Part shown: one piece after another, positions 1 through 6,916 of the stretch | How positions within the stretch are numbered: position 1 is the first letter of the stretch | Layout of the letters: each line of letters opens with the position of its first letter | Source of the DNA: Niallia circulans NBRC 13626 | GTDB taxonomy: Bacteria > Bacillota > Bacilli > Bacillales > Cytobacillaceae | NCBI RefSeq assembly: GCF_001591585.1 | Contig: NZ_BCVE01000029.1 | Location: 1-45,935 of the forward strand | Direction of reading: 5' to 3' | Length of the DNA stretch: 45,935 nt | The notes under the pieces: generated by a model | The model's input: only the letters and a program-made list of their open reading frames with translations | What the model was told of the DNA's origin: nothing | The model's database searches: none | Translations under genes and position numbers: made by a program

Positions 1-110
1 CTTCATTACAATAGGGGAGTGCGAGTTATTTTTTTATTTAAGTAATTGTCTTACTCTGTTTGAGCATAATTAAATTAATAAAGAAAATTGTTCTTTTTTT
101 AAATAAATAA

Positions 111-131
111 AATGTCCATATATTGGACATT
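111..131 (-). terminator. Terminator of the left-end cassette
   Basis: AATGTCCA and TGGACATT form an 8-bp perfect stem with a 5-nt loop, directly after the stop of the leftward nuclease-like gene. On the minus strand it is followed by a T-rich tract. It ends the leftward transcript. Bases 1-110 show no gene or convincing att sequence. Confidence 0.7.
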
Positions 132-141
132 TTTGAGGGAA

Positions 142-900
142 TCATAAATTTAGTTCACCATATTTACTCTCAATTTGTTTTTGCCCTAGCTCGAATGCAG
201 CTTGATTAATAATACCTTTTTGATGTAATTCCGATAAAGAGTTAAATAATCTTTCATTATAGGGAAGTTTATAACTATCATCTGTATTACAATCATCAAG
301 TTCATCAATAACTTGGTCAAACTTTTGTTTTAACAATGAATAAAAATTTTTTTCTTTTAAAGTAGATAATTCAGTTATCGTAAACCCGATGATTATTCTA
401 TTATATTGATTCCAAAGAGCCAGTTTCCTTCTTTTTCCTTCGGCATTTACCCAAAGAGTTTTACCTTTACTAAATGTTTTATAGGAAGAAAAGACACCTA
501 GTCTTGATTTATTATCTCTTAATAGTTCATCCAAATTACTTACTTCTCTTGGAGATATTGATTTTTTATGGTTTTTTGACTCTCCAATTAATCTAATACC
601 AATATTATCTTTTATAAATGAAGGAGTAACCCCATCAATAAACTCTAAAATATGGTCAATTTGATTATCGGATTTTCTTACATTATGATAAACTCTGATA
701 TGTTTAAAACGGCTATAAATATACGTCATTAAGTGTTCTAAACTATTTCCTTTTTCCATTTTGCTCCCTGATTCAAAAGATGAAATAACATTATCAATTA
801 ATTTATCAAATTTAGAATACTCTTCCTTAGGAATTGGTAACCAGACTTTATCATCAGGGGAATAATCTGTATATTCATTATATAAAATTGTATCAGTCAT
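142..900 (-). CDS. PD-(D/E)XK nuclease-like protein, third gene of candidate defence cassette
   Basis: 252 residues. The middle of the protein looks like a restriction-endonuclease fold: an acidic helix around E55 (GNSLEHLM), D82 in a beta strand (NQIDHILEF) and an E107-x-K109 pair (RLIGESKNH), the order expected of a PD-(D/E)XK core. The last 35 residues (NERLFNSLSELHQKGIINQ...) resemble a short SHOCT-like helical tail. The ATG overlaps the end of the upstream gene by 8 nt, so the two are probably translationally coupled. A hairpin terminator follows the stop. The nuclease assignment is from motif reading only and the target is unknown. It could be a DNA nuclease effector of an anti-phage system or a Mrr-like enzyme. 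Confidence 0.6.
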   Translation of the reverse strand: MTDTILYNEYTDYSPDDKVWLPIPKEEYSKFDKLIDNVISSFESGSKMEKGNSLEHLMTYIYSRFKHIRVYHNVRKSDNQIDHILEFIDGVTPSFIKDNIGIRLIGESKNHKKSISPREVSNLDELLRDNKSRLGVFSSYKTFSKGKTLWVNAEGKRRKLALWNQYNRIIIGFTITELSTLKEKNFYSLLKQKFDQVIDELDDCNTDDSYKLPYNERLFNSLSELHQKGIINQAAFELGQKQIESKYGELNL

Positions 901-1297
901 TATTTATCACCTTCTTATATGGAATGTCCTTTTTTACAAAAGAAACTCTTATATTAGAAGTAAGTAAATTAGCATCACAGAGAGGGCAACAATCATTGTT
1001 CCTAATAAAGTCTAATAATTCATTTTCAGAAGTAAAGTCGAATGCATGAACCATATCAGGGTCTTCATTATCACAATAAATAATAAATCTAACGTCTAAT
1101 AAATCTCTAAAAGATAATTCTGAAAGTAATTGGTTTACTTTTTTTAGCTCTAATCTTGTGATTCTAGATAAATATCTTGGTGAAATAGATTGATTAGGCA
1201 TTAATGTATCTAGATGTTCACTTATCTGATTAAGCTTCTTCTGTGGTATTAGTAAATTCTTCTCCTGATTTATATTTTTTAAGCTGACGAAGTACAT
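893..1297 (-). CDS. Small HTH-like protein with CPxC motif, second gene of cassette
   Basis: About 134 residues from an ATG that lies 10 nt after an AAAGGAG ribosome site; a TTG 9 nt further upstream is too close to that site. This start gives a 68-bp overlap with the upstream 403-residue gene. A shorter start at the Met before PNQSIS (near 1201) would avoid it. The centre (ISPRYLSRITRLELKKVNQLLSEL) reads like a winged-helix segment. The C-terminal part has a CCPLC cluster that may be half of a zinc site. No family recognised. Its position between a large unknown protein and a nuclease-like protein suggests an adaptor or regulator of the cassette. Confidence 0.6.
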   Translation of the reverse strand: MYFVSLKNINQEKNLLIPQKKLNQISEHLDTLMPNQSISPRYLSRITRLELKKVNQLLSELSFRDLLDVRFIIYCDNEDPDMVHAFDFTSENELLDFIRNNDCCPLCDANLLTSNIRVSFVKKDIPYKKVINND

Positions 1298-2441
1298 TGT
1301 CAACAATCTCCTTTTCAGTCAACGCTTTACTAATTCTTTTTAATGAGTAATAAGCGTTTTCCTTGACAATTTTATAAGGGAATTCCCTTCCATTGTGGAT
1401 GTAAGTAATTCCTATGGAGGCTATATCAGCATTTTCAATCATCTTTTTAACTATCTCATAGGAATCTGCATAATCCAATGCTTTACCTCGTGCATTTGCT
1501 CTAAATGATGTTACACCTTTTCCAGACTCATTAAAAAAAATTTTAAATACTGTTTCTTTTTCAATAATACCATAGGTTGCAATTAGTTGGCGCTCGTATA
1601 ATTCTATTATTTCTTTTTTTATTCTATTCGTATTGGAATTTAATTGAAGCATTTCTTCACCATCTGCAATTAGGGTAGTAATTGTTGTTAATGTTTTTTC
1701 TTTAAACAAGTTTAATTTTTTAGTAATTATAGGATTATTATGGTCAAAATATTCCTCAGTTATATCAAATAATGCATCAATTATCCAATCAGGATTGGCA
1801 GAGTTAAAAGGGATTAATTGCTTCTTAAAGTATTTAATGAATTGTAAAGAGACTTCATCCATCTCTTTTTTCTTTTTAATGCCATTTAAAGAGTATAGAT
1901 TGCTGATTGGAGGCATTGATAAAACAAACTGCTTAGTAGTATAGTCAATTGTTATATAAGCTAAAAAGATATCCTTAGTAAAGTTTGGAACATCATTCTT
2001 TATTTTTTGCTGAATTACGAAGCAAGGAGAAACAAGAGTGAGAACTAATTGCTCATCATAAACTTTTACATTTGTTAATTCTATATCTGTAAGATTCTCG
2101 ATATTTATATCAAAAATATTAGTTTTTATTTTTTCGGCTTTTTCTATAATTTTCTCCTTGTTATACTTTTCAAATATAGAAATATTATCGGGCTCATAAA
2201 CAAATAGTGTATTATTAGATTCTAAATATACTTCATTTAACCAATTTATGAAATAATTAAACTCTATTTCTTCCATCATTAAACCATGTAGAACATTCTC
2301 TCTAAATTGTATTAAGTTTTGTCCACCTTTAATTTGATAGAGATTTCTTATTTTGCTTAATTCATGATTTTGTGCCTTATCTAAGAAAGGGTAAATATTT
2401 TTTTGTTGCGAATCACTTAATTCAGTAAAACGTTCAACCAT
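1230..2441 (-). CDS. Unknown 403-residue protein, first gene of candidate defence cassette
   Basis: A soluble protein of 403 residues with no signal peptide or membrane segment and no family I recognise. The N-terminal 90 residues are helical, the middle (130-200) is strand-rich, and the C-terminal 180 residues are mostly charged helices containing a conserved-looking RANARGKALDYADSYEIV stretch. It begins 65 bp after the ImmA-like gene in the same direction, and its end overlaps the next gene, so the three leftward genes probably form one operon. In multi-gene defence systems such a large unknown subunit is often the sensor or scaffold for a nuclease, but that is inference. Normal length, no disruption seen. 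Confidence 0.65.
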   Translation of the reverse strand: MVERFTELSDSQQKNIYPFLDKAQNHELSKIRNLYQIKGGQNLIQFRENVLHGLMMEEIEFNYFINWLNEVYLESNNTLFVYEPDNISIFEKYNKEKIIEKAEKIKTNIFDINIENLTDIELTNVKVYDEQLVLTLVSPCFVIQQKIKNDVPNFTKDIFLAYITIDYTTKQFVLSMPPISNLYSLNGIKKKKEMDEVSLQFIKYFKKQLIPFNSANPDWIIDALFDITEEYFDHNNPIITKKLNLFKEKTLTTITTLIADGEEMLQLNSNTNRIKKEIIELYERQLIATYGIIEKETVFKIFFNESGKGVTSFRANARGKALDYADSYEIVKKMIENADIASIGITYIHNGREFPYKIVKENAYYSLKRISKALTEKEIVDNVLRQLKKYKSGEEFTNTTEEA

Positions 2442-2506
2442 AGATAGTCCTCCAACCTAAATAATAATTAAGTTTATTTATACTTCTTGTTAATTTAAAC
2501 AGAGAC

Positions 2507-3085
2507 TTAGAACATCTCCAAACTCCACAATCTCTCTTTTATCTGAACAAACCCATCTACCTTATGTTGATAAATCAACTCCAACCGATAGTGTGCAAAT
2601 TCCTCTGTCACAAGGAAGTGATCCGCAATGTCAGAAATCAGGATTGGTTCATTGATGGCTGTTTTGTATAATTCCTTTAAGAATTTATTCGGCATAAGCA
2701 GATAGGCAGCCATCCTTTTCGCCTGGTGTTCTTGTTTGTTGCGAATATGCTCATCAGTTAATAGCTGTGAAGAATAGTGGGAATAGCAATGACAAAACTC
2801 TTCTGCAAGAAGAAGTCTTTTTTCAATAGGATCAAGCTCTGGCCGAATGAAGATGGTGCCGCGTCTACCCACAGAGTCAGGAATAGCGTAGGATTTTAGA
2901 TGTTTGATAGACTCATAATCAAAATTAGGGTCAAAGAAGTTAACGTCTAATGGTTTGATATTGACTCCATATCGCCAGCAAATATCGTACATATCAATTT
3001 CATCTGGTTGTAGGTAGTTAAAATGTGAAAGGACTATATTTGCTTTTTTCTCCCATCTATCTGTGGTTGTCTTGATTTGTTGCAT
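2507..3085 (-). CDS. immA: ImmA/IrrE-like metallopeptidase
   Basis: 192 residues. ImmA-type proteins cleave the phage or element repressor after DNA damage or a signal. The family core is visible: LLLAEEFCHCYSH at 91-103, where the usual HExxH is present as EExxH (E95, E96, H99), and a downstream EHQAKRMAAYLLMP stretch with E119, typical of this family's third ligand region. Glu in place of the first His occurs in a subset of phage members. It lies downstream of the repressor gene on the same strand, the standard repressor/ImmA pairing. Target specificity is inferred from this pairing only. Confidence 0.8.
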   Translation of the reverse strand: MQQIKTTTDRWEKKANIVLSHFNYLQPDEIDMYDICWRYGVNIKPLDVNFFDPNFDYESIKHLKSYAIPDSVGRRGTIFIRPELDPIEKRLLLAEEFCHCYSHYSSQLLTDEHIRNKQEHQAKRMAAYLLMPNKFLKELYKTAINEPILISDIADHFLVTEEFAHYRLELIYQHKVDGFVQIKERLWSLEMF

Positions 3086-3230
3086 TGTCTAACTCCTAAA
3101 GTAGATGTTTTCATAGTTAAAATTAATTTTGGAAGGAAGTTGAAGGAGTATTTTGAAAAGATACGTATATAGACCTGTTTCCTATAAATCCAAAATTAGT
3201 GCTTAATTACCATATAGATGTTAAAAATAT

Positions 3231-3252
3231 ACACGATTACAAGTAATCGTGT
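3231..3252 (-). terminator. Terminator of the repressor gene
   Basis: ACACGATTAC and GTAATCGTGT form a perfect inverted repeat at the end of the repressor gene. On the minus strand it is followed by ATATTTTTAAC. It would reduce read-through into the ImmA-like gene. The rest of 3086-3230 shows nothing else. Confidence 0.65.
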
Positions 3253-3665
3253 TATTCATCATCTAGTTCTCCAAATCCATATCCCTTTTTCTCATCATCA
3301 TCTTCTTTTAGAAACATATCTCTAGCTTTCTGTAATCTGATGAGTTCTTTAATTTTCTTTTCTGGATCTTTAGCAAGGTCATGGAAAAGGATAGGGTGTT
3401 TCTTCAGTTCTTCGAAAATTTTATATTCTTCTTCAGTAAGGTTAATCTGCTGACCTGCAATAGTTATATTATTATGTCCTGAAATTAGATAATCGGTAGT
3501 TACCTCGAAAAATTTAGATATTTTTAATAAGGTATCATAATCAGGTTGACGGTTTCCTTGTTCATACATAGCGTATGTAGTTCTACCTACACCAATAATT
3601 TTAGCAACATCTTCTTGTCTTAATTTGGCTTTTTTTCTTAATGATTCGAGCCTTTTACCAAGCAT
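3252..3665 (-). CDS. CI-type (Xre family) prophage repressor
   Basis: 137 residues from the ATG at 3665, preceded by GGGAAAGGA at good spacing; an ATG seven codons upstream has no ribosome site. The N-terminal 60 residues are an HTH_3 domain (RLESLRKKAKLRQEDVAKII then GVGRTTYAMYEQG and YDTLLKISKFFEV). The C-terminal half is acidic and helical (residues 70-137), with no LexA-type Ser/Lys peptidase, which fits control by the ImmA-like protein. It is divergent from the Cro-like gene across an operator array. Expected to bind those operators, repress rightward early transcription and regulate itself. Confidence 0.87.
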   Translation of the reverse strand: MLGKRLESLRKKAKLRQEDVAKIIGVGRTTYAMYEQGNRQPDYDTLLKISKFFEVTTDYLISGHNNITIAGQQINLTEEEYKIFEELKKHPILFHDLAKDPEKKIKELIRLQKARDMFLKEDDDEKKGYGFGELDDE

Positions 3666-3697
3666 GTATTTTCCTTTCCCTTCCATACTTTTATTTT

Positions 3698-3726
3698 ATT
3701 ATAACGTCACAAAATGTGACTTGAAA
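3698..3726 (-). promoter_or_regulatory. Putative leftward repressor promoter
   Basis: On the minus strand a TATAAT (3703-3698) lies 17 bp from TTTCAA (3726-3721), a weak -35. The first operator copy (3706-3720) fills the spacer, so a bound regulator would block it. Typical of a repressor-maintenance promoter needing activation or negative autoregulation. Confidence 0.55.
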
Positions 3727-3804
3727 AGTTTTTCTGCAAAATGTGTAATTTTATATTTACAAGTCACATAATGTGTAGTATATTTTAGTTACACATTATG
3801 TGAC
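3706..3804. promoter_or_regulatory. Operator array O1-O4 of the lysogeny switch
   Basis: Four copies of a 15-bp dyad. O1 GTCACAAAATGTGAC (3706-3720) is a perfect palindrome. O2 TCTGCAAAATGTGTA (3733-3747) is degenerate. O3 GTCACATAATGTGTA is at 3763-3777, and O4 TACACATTATGTGAC (3790-3804) is the exact inverse of O3. Centres are 27, 30 and 27 bp apart. O1 sits in the leftward promoter spacer, O3 in the rightward promoter spacer, and O4 at the expected rightward start site. Confidence 0.8.
3756..3784 (+). promoter_or_regulatory. Putative rightward early promoter
   Basis: TTTACA (3756-3761) and TATATT (3779-3784) are 17 bp apart, with O3 filling the spacer and O4 just downstream of the expected +1. 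A second candidate, TTGAAA (3721) with TGTAAT (3744), also has 17-bp spacing and overlaps O2. Both point at the Cro-like gene. Confidence 0.6.
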
Positions 3805-3824
3805 ATGGAGAGAGGAGGCGGTTT

Positions 3825-4013
3825 ATGAGACAGTGGTTAATTGATTTAAGAGTTAAGAAAGACTTAACTCAATCGGAGGTCGCTAAACAAGCCGAAATAG
3901 CAAGATCAACTTATGCAATGATAGAGTCGGGAGATAGAAATGCATCAGTAACTGTTGCCAAAAAAATCTCTCAGGCTTTAGATTTCGACTGGATAATTTT
4001 TTTTGAAGATTAA
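3825..4013 (+). CDS. Cro-like Xre-family regulator
   Basis: 62 residues, essentially one HTH_3 domain: LRVKKDLTQSEVAKQAEIARSTYAMIE is the helix-turn-helix, followed by GDRNASVTVAKKISQAL. An AGAGGAGG ribosome site lies upstream. It is the first rightward gene, divergent from the repressor, and a further operator copy lies immediately after its stop codon. By position it is the lytic-side counterpart of the repressor and may bind the same 15-bp sites. Confidence 0.85.
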   Translation: MRQWLIDLRVKKDLTQSEVAKQAEIARSTYAMIESGDRNASVTVAKKISQALDFDWIIFFED

Positions 4014-4014
4014 T

Positions 4015-4029
4015 GTCACGAAGTGTGTA
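4015..4029 (+). promoter_or_regulatory. Fifth operator-like copy (O5)
   Basis: GTCACGAAGTGTGTA differs from O3 at three positions and starts one base after the Cro-like stop codon, more than 200 bp from the main array. It could mark a second control point or serve DNA looping. Confidence 0.55.
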
Positions 4030-4053
4030 TTTTTATTTAGAGGTGGTGACGAT

Positions 4054-4125
4054 TTGAACCAAAAGATAGAACAAATTAGACAGCAGGTAACTCAAGTCAG
4101 AATAGGAGGCGATTCCCATAAGTAA
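4054..4125 (+). CDS. Micro-ORF, 23 residues, early operon
   Basis: A TTG start lies 5 nt after an AGAGGTGGTGA ribosome site and opens a 23-codon frame (MNQKIEQIRQQ..., Gln- and Ile-rich amphipathic helix). Its last 8 nt overlap the start region of the next frame, and that gene's AGGAGG lies inside it, so it may serve translational coupling. Function unknown. The strong ribosome site is the main support. Confidence 0.5.
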   Translation: MNQKIEQIRQQVTQVRIGGDSHK

Positions 4126-4411
4126 ACAAAATACCAGCATCTACAAAATTTCAAATTTAGAAGAACTTCAACAGTTAATTCAGTTAGCGGCTGATCAACT
4201 AGAAGAAGTTCTAAAAACAATGACTTGCTTAGAGTCATTTGAAATTGTCTTGGAATTAGTTACACCACACAAAGATGCTGCTGAAAAAGAAGTTAGTATA
4301 CTGCCTGTTTTAGTGGATGTAAAGAAATTAGATTTTAGTCAGATTGGGAAAGAATTTCGTCAACGTTTGCAAGAAGAAAACGATGATATTCATTCAAAAT
4401 TTCAAGATTAG
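4118..4411 (+). CDS. Small early protein with apparent ATA start
   Basis: The first conventional start of this frame is ATG at 4220, but it has no ribosome site. The open frame continues upstream to an ATA at 4118 placed 8 nt after a perfect AGGAGG. Residues read from there (SKQNTSIYKISNLEELQQLI...) look like normal coding sequence. The product would be 97 residues and acidic-helical, of no recognised family. Either an ATA (or ATT at 4112) initiates, or an ATG start was mutated to ATA. The 3' end overlaps the convergent gene 4335-4610 by 77 bp. Confidence 0.55.
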   Translation: MSKQNTSIYKISNLEELQQLIQLAADQLEEVLKTMTCLESFEIVLELVTPHKDAAEKEVSILPVLVDVKKLDFSQIGKEFRQRLQEENDDIHSKFQD

Positions 4412-4610
4412 CCATAGTCGACGTTAGGAAAAATTCTTTAAAAACAAATTGTAAGTTTTCATTAATTGTTAAATCAAGCTTACCATCATCAGATTTATCA
4501 ATTAACGCCTGCTTAAAACTTTCAGCGTGTTTGTTAATAAGATCTTCTGAACAAAAATTTGTAAAGTAGTGTAGAAAATCTTGAAAACTCAATTGATTAT
4601 TATTATCCAA
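4335..4610 (-). CDS. Reverse-strand small protein in early region
   Basis: 91 residues from a TTG at 4610 that lies 8 nt after a perfect AAGGAGG; a GTG three codons upstream abuts the ribosome site. The sequence (DNNNQLSFQDFLHYFTNF...) is acidic and helical, with no family recognised. It runs against the early operon and overlaps the end of the rightward gene by 77 bp, giving complementary mRNA ends. The strong ribosome site argues for a real gene with its own expression, perhaps lysogenic cargo. Confidence 0.6.
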   Translation of the reverse strand: MDNNNQLSFQDFLHYFTNFCSEDLINKHAESFKQALIDKSDDGKLDLTINENLQFVFKEFFLTSTMANLEILNEYHRFLLANVDEILSQSD

Positions 4611-4767
4611 CTTCTCCACCTCCTTCCAGTGTCAAAATTCGACAAGGAAGTGGAAAATCCTTCTATTGTTTCAAAGCGTTAATGGGCTTTAACAAATGAA
4701 TAATGTGAAATTTTCAGACTGTAATTTTAAAAATATAACAAAAGGTAGTAAGAAAGGTGGTACCAAA

Positions 4768-4896
4768 GTGAAAGTAACAGTCATAAAGGGCCCCAATTAT
4801 AAATTAGCAGAGAGGGAAGCCCACAAAATAATTTACCGAATTATCAGCGATAAACTAAAAAAGGAATCCTTAAAAACTAACAAGGAGGCCATGTAA
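4768..4896 (+). CDS. Small early phage protein, 42 residues
   Basis: The GTG at 4768 follows AAAGGTGG at 7 nt and is preferred over the upstream ATG at 4696, which lacks a ribosome site. The product (KVTVIKGPNYKLAEREAHKI...) is a strand followed by a long basic helix, a type common in Bacillus phage early regions with no known function. Its TAA overlaps the next ATG (TAATG), indicating translational coupling to the antirepressor gene. Confidence 0.6.
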   Translation: MKVTVIKGPNYKLAEREAHKIIYRIISDKLKKESLKTNKEAM

Positions 4897-5597
4897 TGAA
4901 TCAATTAGAACCAACTATTCTAAATGGAAAAAGAGTTTTAACTACTGTTCAATTAGCTGAAGCTTATAGAACTGAACCAAGAATTATTAATAATAATTTC
5001 GGGCGTAATATCAGCAGATACAAGGCAGAGAAACATTACTTCCTTCTAGAAGGAACAGATTTAAAAGAATTTAAAAGGAATCATCAATTTGATGAATCGT
5101 TAAACAGAGTAAACAAACTTTATCTATGGACTGAAAAAGGGGCATGGCTTCATGCAAAGTCACTCAATACTGATCAGGCATGGGATGCCTATGAAATGTT
5201 AGTTGATGAGTACTATACCATTCAGGAAAATGTTGTTCCATTATCAAAAGACCAAGCACTTGTGACTGTATTACGAACTACAGCAGATTTGGTTGAGGGG
5301 CATGAGTCCATAATTAAAGAACAACATGAAATTCGAAAATTAATTAGTCAAGTAGATCAGAAGGTAGACGAACAAATAACCTTAGATTATGGAGAGCAAC
5401 GAAGACTTCAAAAAGGTGTGGCAACCAAAGTATATGAAGTCTGTGATGACCCTCAATTGCGGCCAAAATTATTTAGAGAACTTTACCGAGAAATAAAGGA
5501 TCGTTTTGGCGTCGCTAGTTATAAAGATGTAAAACGAAAAGAATTACAGGCAGCTTTACGCTATATCGAAAATTGGATACCTAGAAAAGTATCTTAA
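4896..5597 (+). CDS. ORF6N/ORF6C-domain antirepressor-like protein
   Basis: 233 residues. Residues 5-110 match the ORF6N domain (NGKRVLTTVQLAEAY, then NNNFGRN and LYLWTEKGAWLHAKSL). Residues 150-233 match ORF6C (QRRLQKGVATKVYEV, RELYREIKDRFGVASYKDV, ending ALRYIENWIP). Proteins with this pair of domains are DNA-binding phage antirepressors or early regulators of the KilA-N/Bro type. An AAGGAGG precedes the start. Its place right after the Cro-like gene suggests a role in lowering repressor function during induction. Confidence 0.85.
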   Translation: MNQLEPTILNGKRVLTTVQLAEAYRTEPRIINNNFGRNISRYKAEKHYFLLEGTDLKEFKRNHQFDESLNRVNKLYLWTEKGAWLHAKSLNTDQAWDAYEMLVDEYYTIQENVVPLSKDQALVTVLRTTADLVEGHESIIKEQHEIRKLISQVDQKVDEQITLDYGEQRRLQKGVATKVYEVCDDPQLRPKLFRELYREIKDRFGVASYKDVKRKELQAALRYIENWIPRKVS

Positions 5598-5645
5598 CCT
5601 ATTAATATTGTATTCTTGAAAACTAAATAGATGGAGGCGAACAGA

Positions 5646-6275
5646 GTGGCGAACACTTTGAGCAAAACAAGACTTTACTCTCCTTCAGCGATAGGAGATA
5701 TCTTAAGAATTTCAAGAGAGCGGGCACGTCAAGAGGAACAACGCACGAAAAAGTATATGGCCGAAGCCCTTGGAATTACAGTTGAAAGATTAACAAGAAT
5801 GGAGCAAGGAACATCGCAAGTTCCCTTTGAAATTGCCCAAGAATGGTGCTCCATTCTAAAAGATTATACGGCATTGAAAAAAATCAAGCATATATACGGA
5901 CTAGCATTACCGCCAGTAGATCCATGGCTTCTGCAATCAATTCCTAATCAATTAACTAATTTTATTCAACAAGCTACTGGTGCAATCGAAGCAGCTAAGA
6001 AATTACTACATATGAGTAAACAACTAAGATTCAACGATCCCATTTCAGAGTCTATGAGGCATGACATGCTTAAATATGCGGAAGAAGTTCTAGACGTCCA
6101 ACAAGCATCTGACTGTGTACTAGCTGCACTTCGGATAAATTGGGATCTAGATTACGAAATCCTCGTAAAGAACTGGATTCAAGAAGCGATTGCTGACAGA
6201 GTCATCATTCCGTCTGTATCACAGTTTGAAACGATTAGAAAAGAAACATTTTTCCAGGAACGTGCAGGGAGGTAA
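5646..6275 (+). CDS. Early protein with HTH-like N-terminus
   Basis: About 209 residues from the GTG at 5646, 6 nt after GATGGAGGCG; the ATG at 5631 overlaps that ribosome site. Residues 10-65 resemble a helix-turn-helix (YSPSAIGDILRISRERARQ, then MAEALGITVERLTRMEQG), including the Xre-like MEQG. The remainder is helical without a recognised domain. Possibly a second DNA-binding regulator of the early operon. No enzymatic motif seen. Confidence 0.65.
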   Translation: MANTLSKTRLYSPSAIGDILRISRERARQEEQRTKKYMAEALGITVERLTRMEQGTSQVPFEIAQEWCSILKDYTALKKIKHIYGLALPPVDPWLLQSIPNQLTNFIQQATGAIEAAKKLLHMSKQLRFNDPISESMRHDMLKYAEEVLDVQQASDCVLAALRINWDLDYEILVKNWIQEAIADRVIIPSVSQFETIRKETFFQERAGR

Positions 6276-6277
6276 AT

Positions 6278-6541
6278 ATGGAAATCAATCAATTCTTGGA
6301 GCAGGACAAGAAAAAAGTAATAGCAGAGCATAGAGCAGCTATGGCATGCCTTAGTATAAGTGAACATGCATTAATGCTTGGAGATTTAAAGAAAGCAGAA
6401 AGATATGCAATTGATTATATAAAGTCGGTACGTGAACTAAAGAGATTGGAGCAACGAAAAGTGGACCGGGAAAAACTAGTTGAAGTAACGGAAAGATTAA
6501 AAAGCCAAGGTATTCTATCTGCGATTGTAATGAAAATATAA
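6278..6541 (+). CDS. Small helical early protein
   Basis: 87 residues, almost wholly charged alpha helix (MEINQFLEQDKKKVIAEHRAAM... then ELKRLEQRKVDREKLVEVTERL). A GGGAGGT ribosome site lies inside the end of the preceding gene, giving a 2-nt gap. No family recognised. Likely co-translated with its neighbours. Confidence 0.65.
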   Translation: MEINQFLEQDKKKVIAEHRAAMACLSISEHALMLGDLKKAERYAIDYIKSVRELKRLEQRKVDREKLVEVTERLKSQGILSAIVMKI

Positions 6542-6554
6542 GGAGGGTAACAAG

Positions 6555-6710
6555 ATGAAATTTATCTTATCTGCAAGCAAATTAATGAAGGCTAGGGAAG
6601 TAAGTAAACTTTGTAGAGAAATGAAAGCTAATCCAGCTTTATTACTTGATATAGAGTTTCAATATCGTAAGAAAATCTATGATTTACAAAAAGAAAAAGC
6701 AGCTAGCTAA
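6555..6710 (+). CDS. Small basic early protein, 51 residues
   Basis: ATG at 6555 preceded by AGGAGGGTAACAAG, a near-perfect ribosome site. The product (MKFILSASKLMKAREVSK...) is a basic helical protein without a recognised family. It closes this early gene block. The 206 bp after it hold no gene but a set of strong inverted repeats. Confidence 0.6.
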   Translation: MKFILSASKLMKAREVSKLCREMKANPALLLDIEFQYRKKIYDLQKEKAAS

Positions 6711-6763
6711 GCGGCAACTTAACTAACTGCACAATCTCAAACAATAGATTAGCTTTATTTTAT

Positions 6764-6862
6764 CACTGTTAAAACAGTGTGGCAAGAACTCTTGTTCCTG
6801 CCATGATGAACAGGAAATTCAAATATCCCCCTCATTTGAAGATACTTTCCTGTTTGTCATGG
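6764..6862 (+). ncRNA. Tandem hairpins upstream of recombination genes; possible structured RNA
   Basis: Three consecutive inverted repeats. CACTGTT/AACAGTG (6764-6779). CAAGA/TCTTG (6783-6794). A long hairpin whose outer arms 6801-6817 and 6846-6862 pair over 17 positions with two mismatches, and whose inner arms TTCAAAT/ATTTGAA (6818-6840) enclose loop ATCCCCCTC. There is no T-tract, so it is not an ordinary terminator. It lies in the leader of the YqaI-YqaJ-RecT genes and could be a regulatory leader, processing site or small RNA. Confidence 0.45.
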
Positions 6863-6916
6863 TGTGAATAAGCACCACATTGATCTTTGATAACGTTATA
6901 GAAAGGAGGAATTAGA

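Noticed and set aside
6786-6797. GAACTCTTGTTC as a third LexA box
   Set aside because: It has GAAC-N4-GTTC, but the centre does not fit the Bacillus consensus, there is no promoter around it, and it is better explained by the local hairpins.
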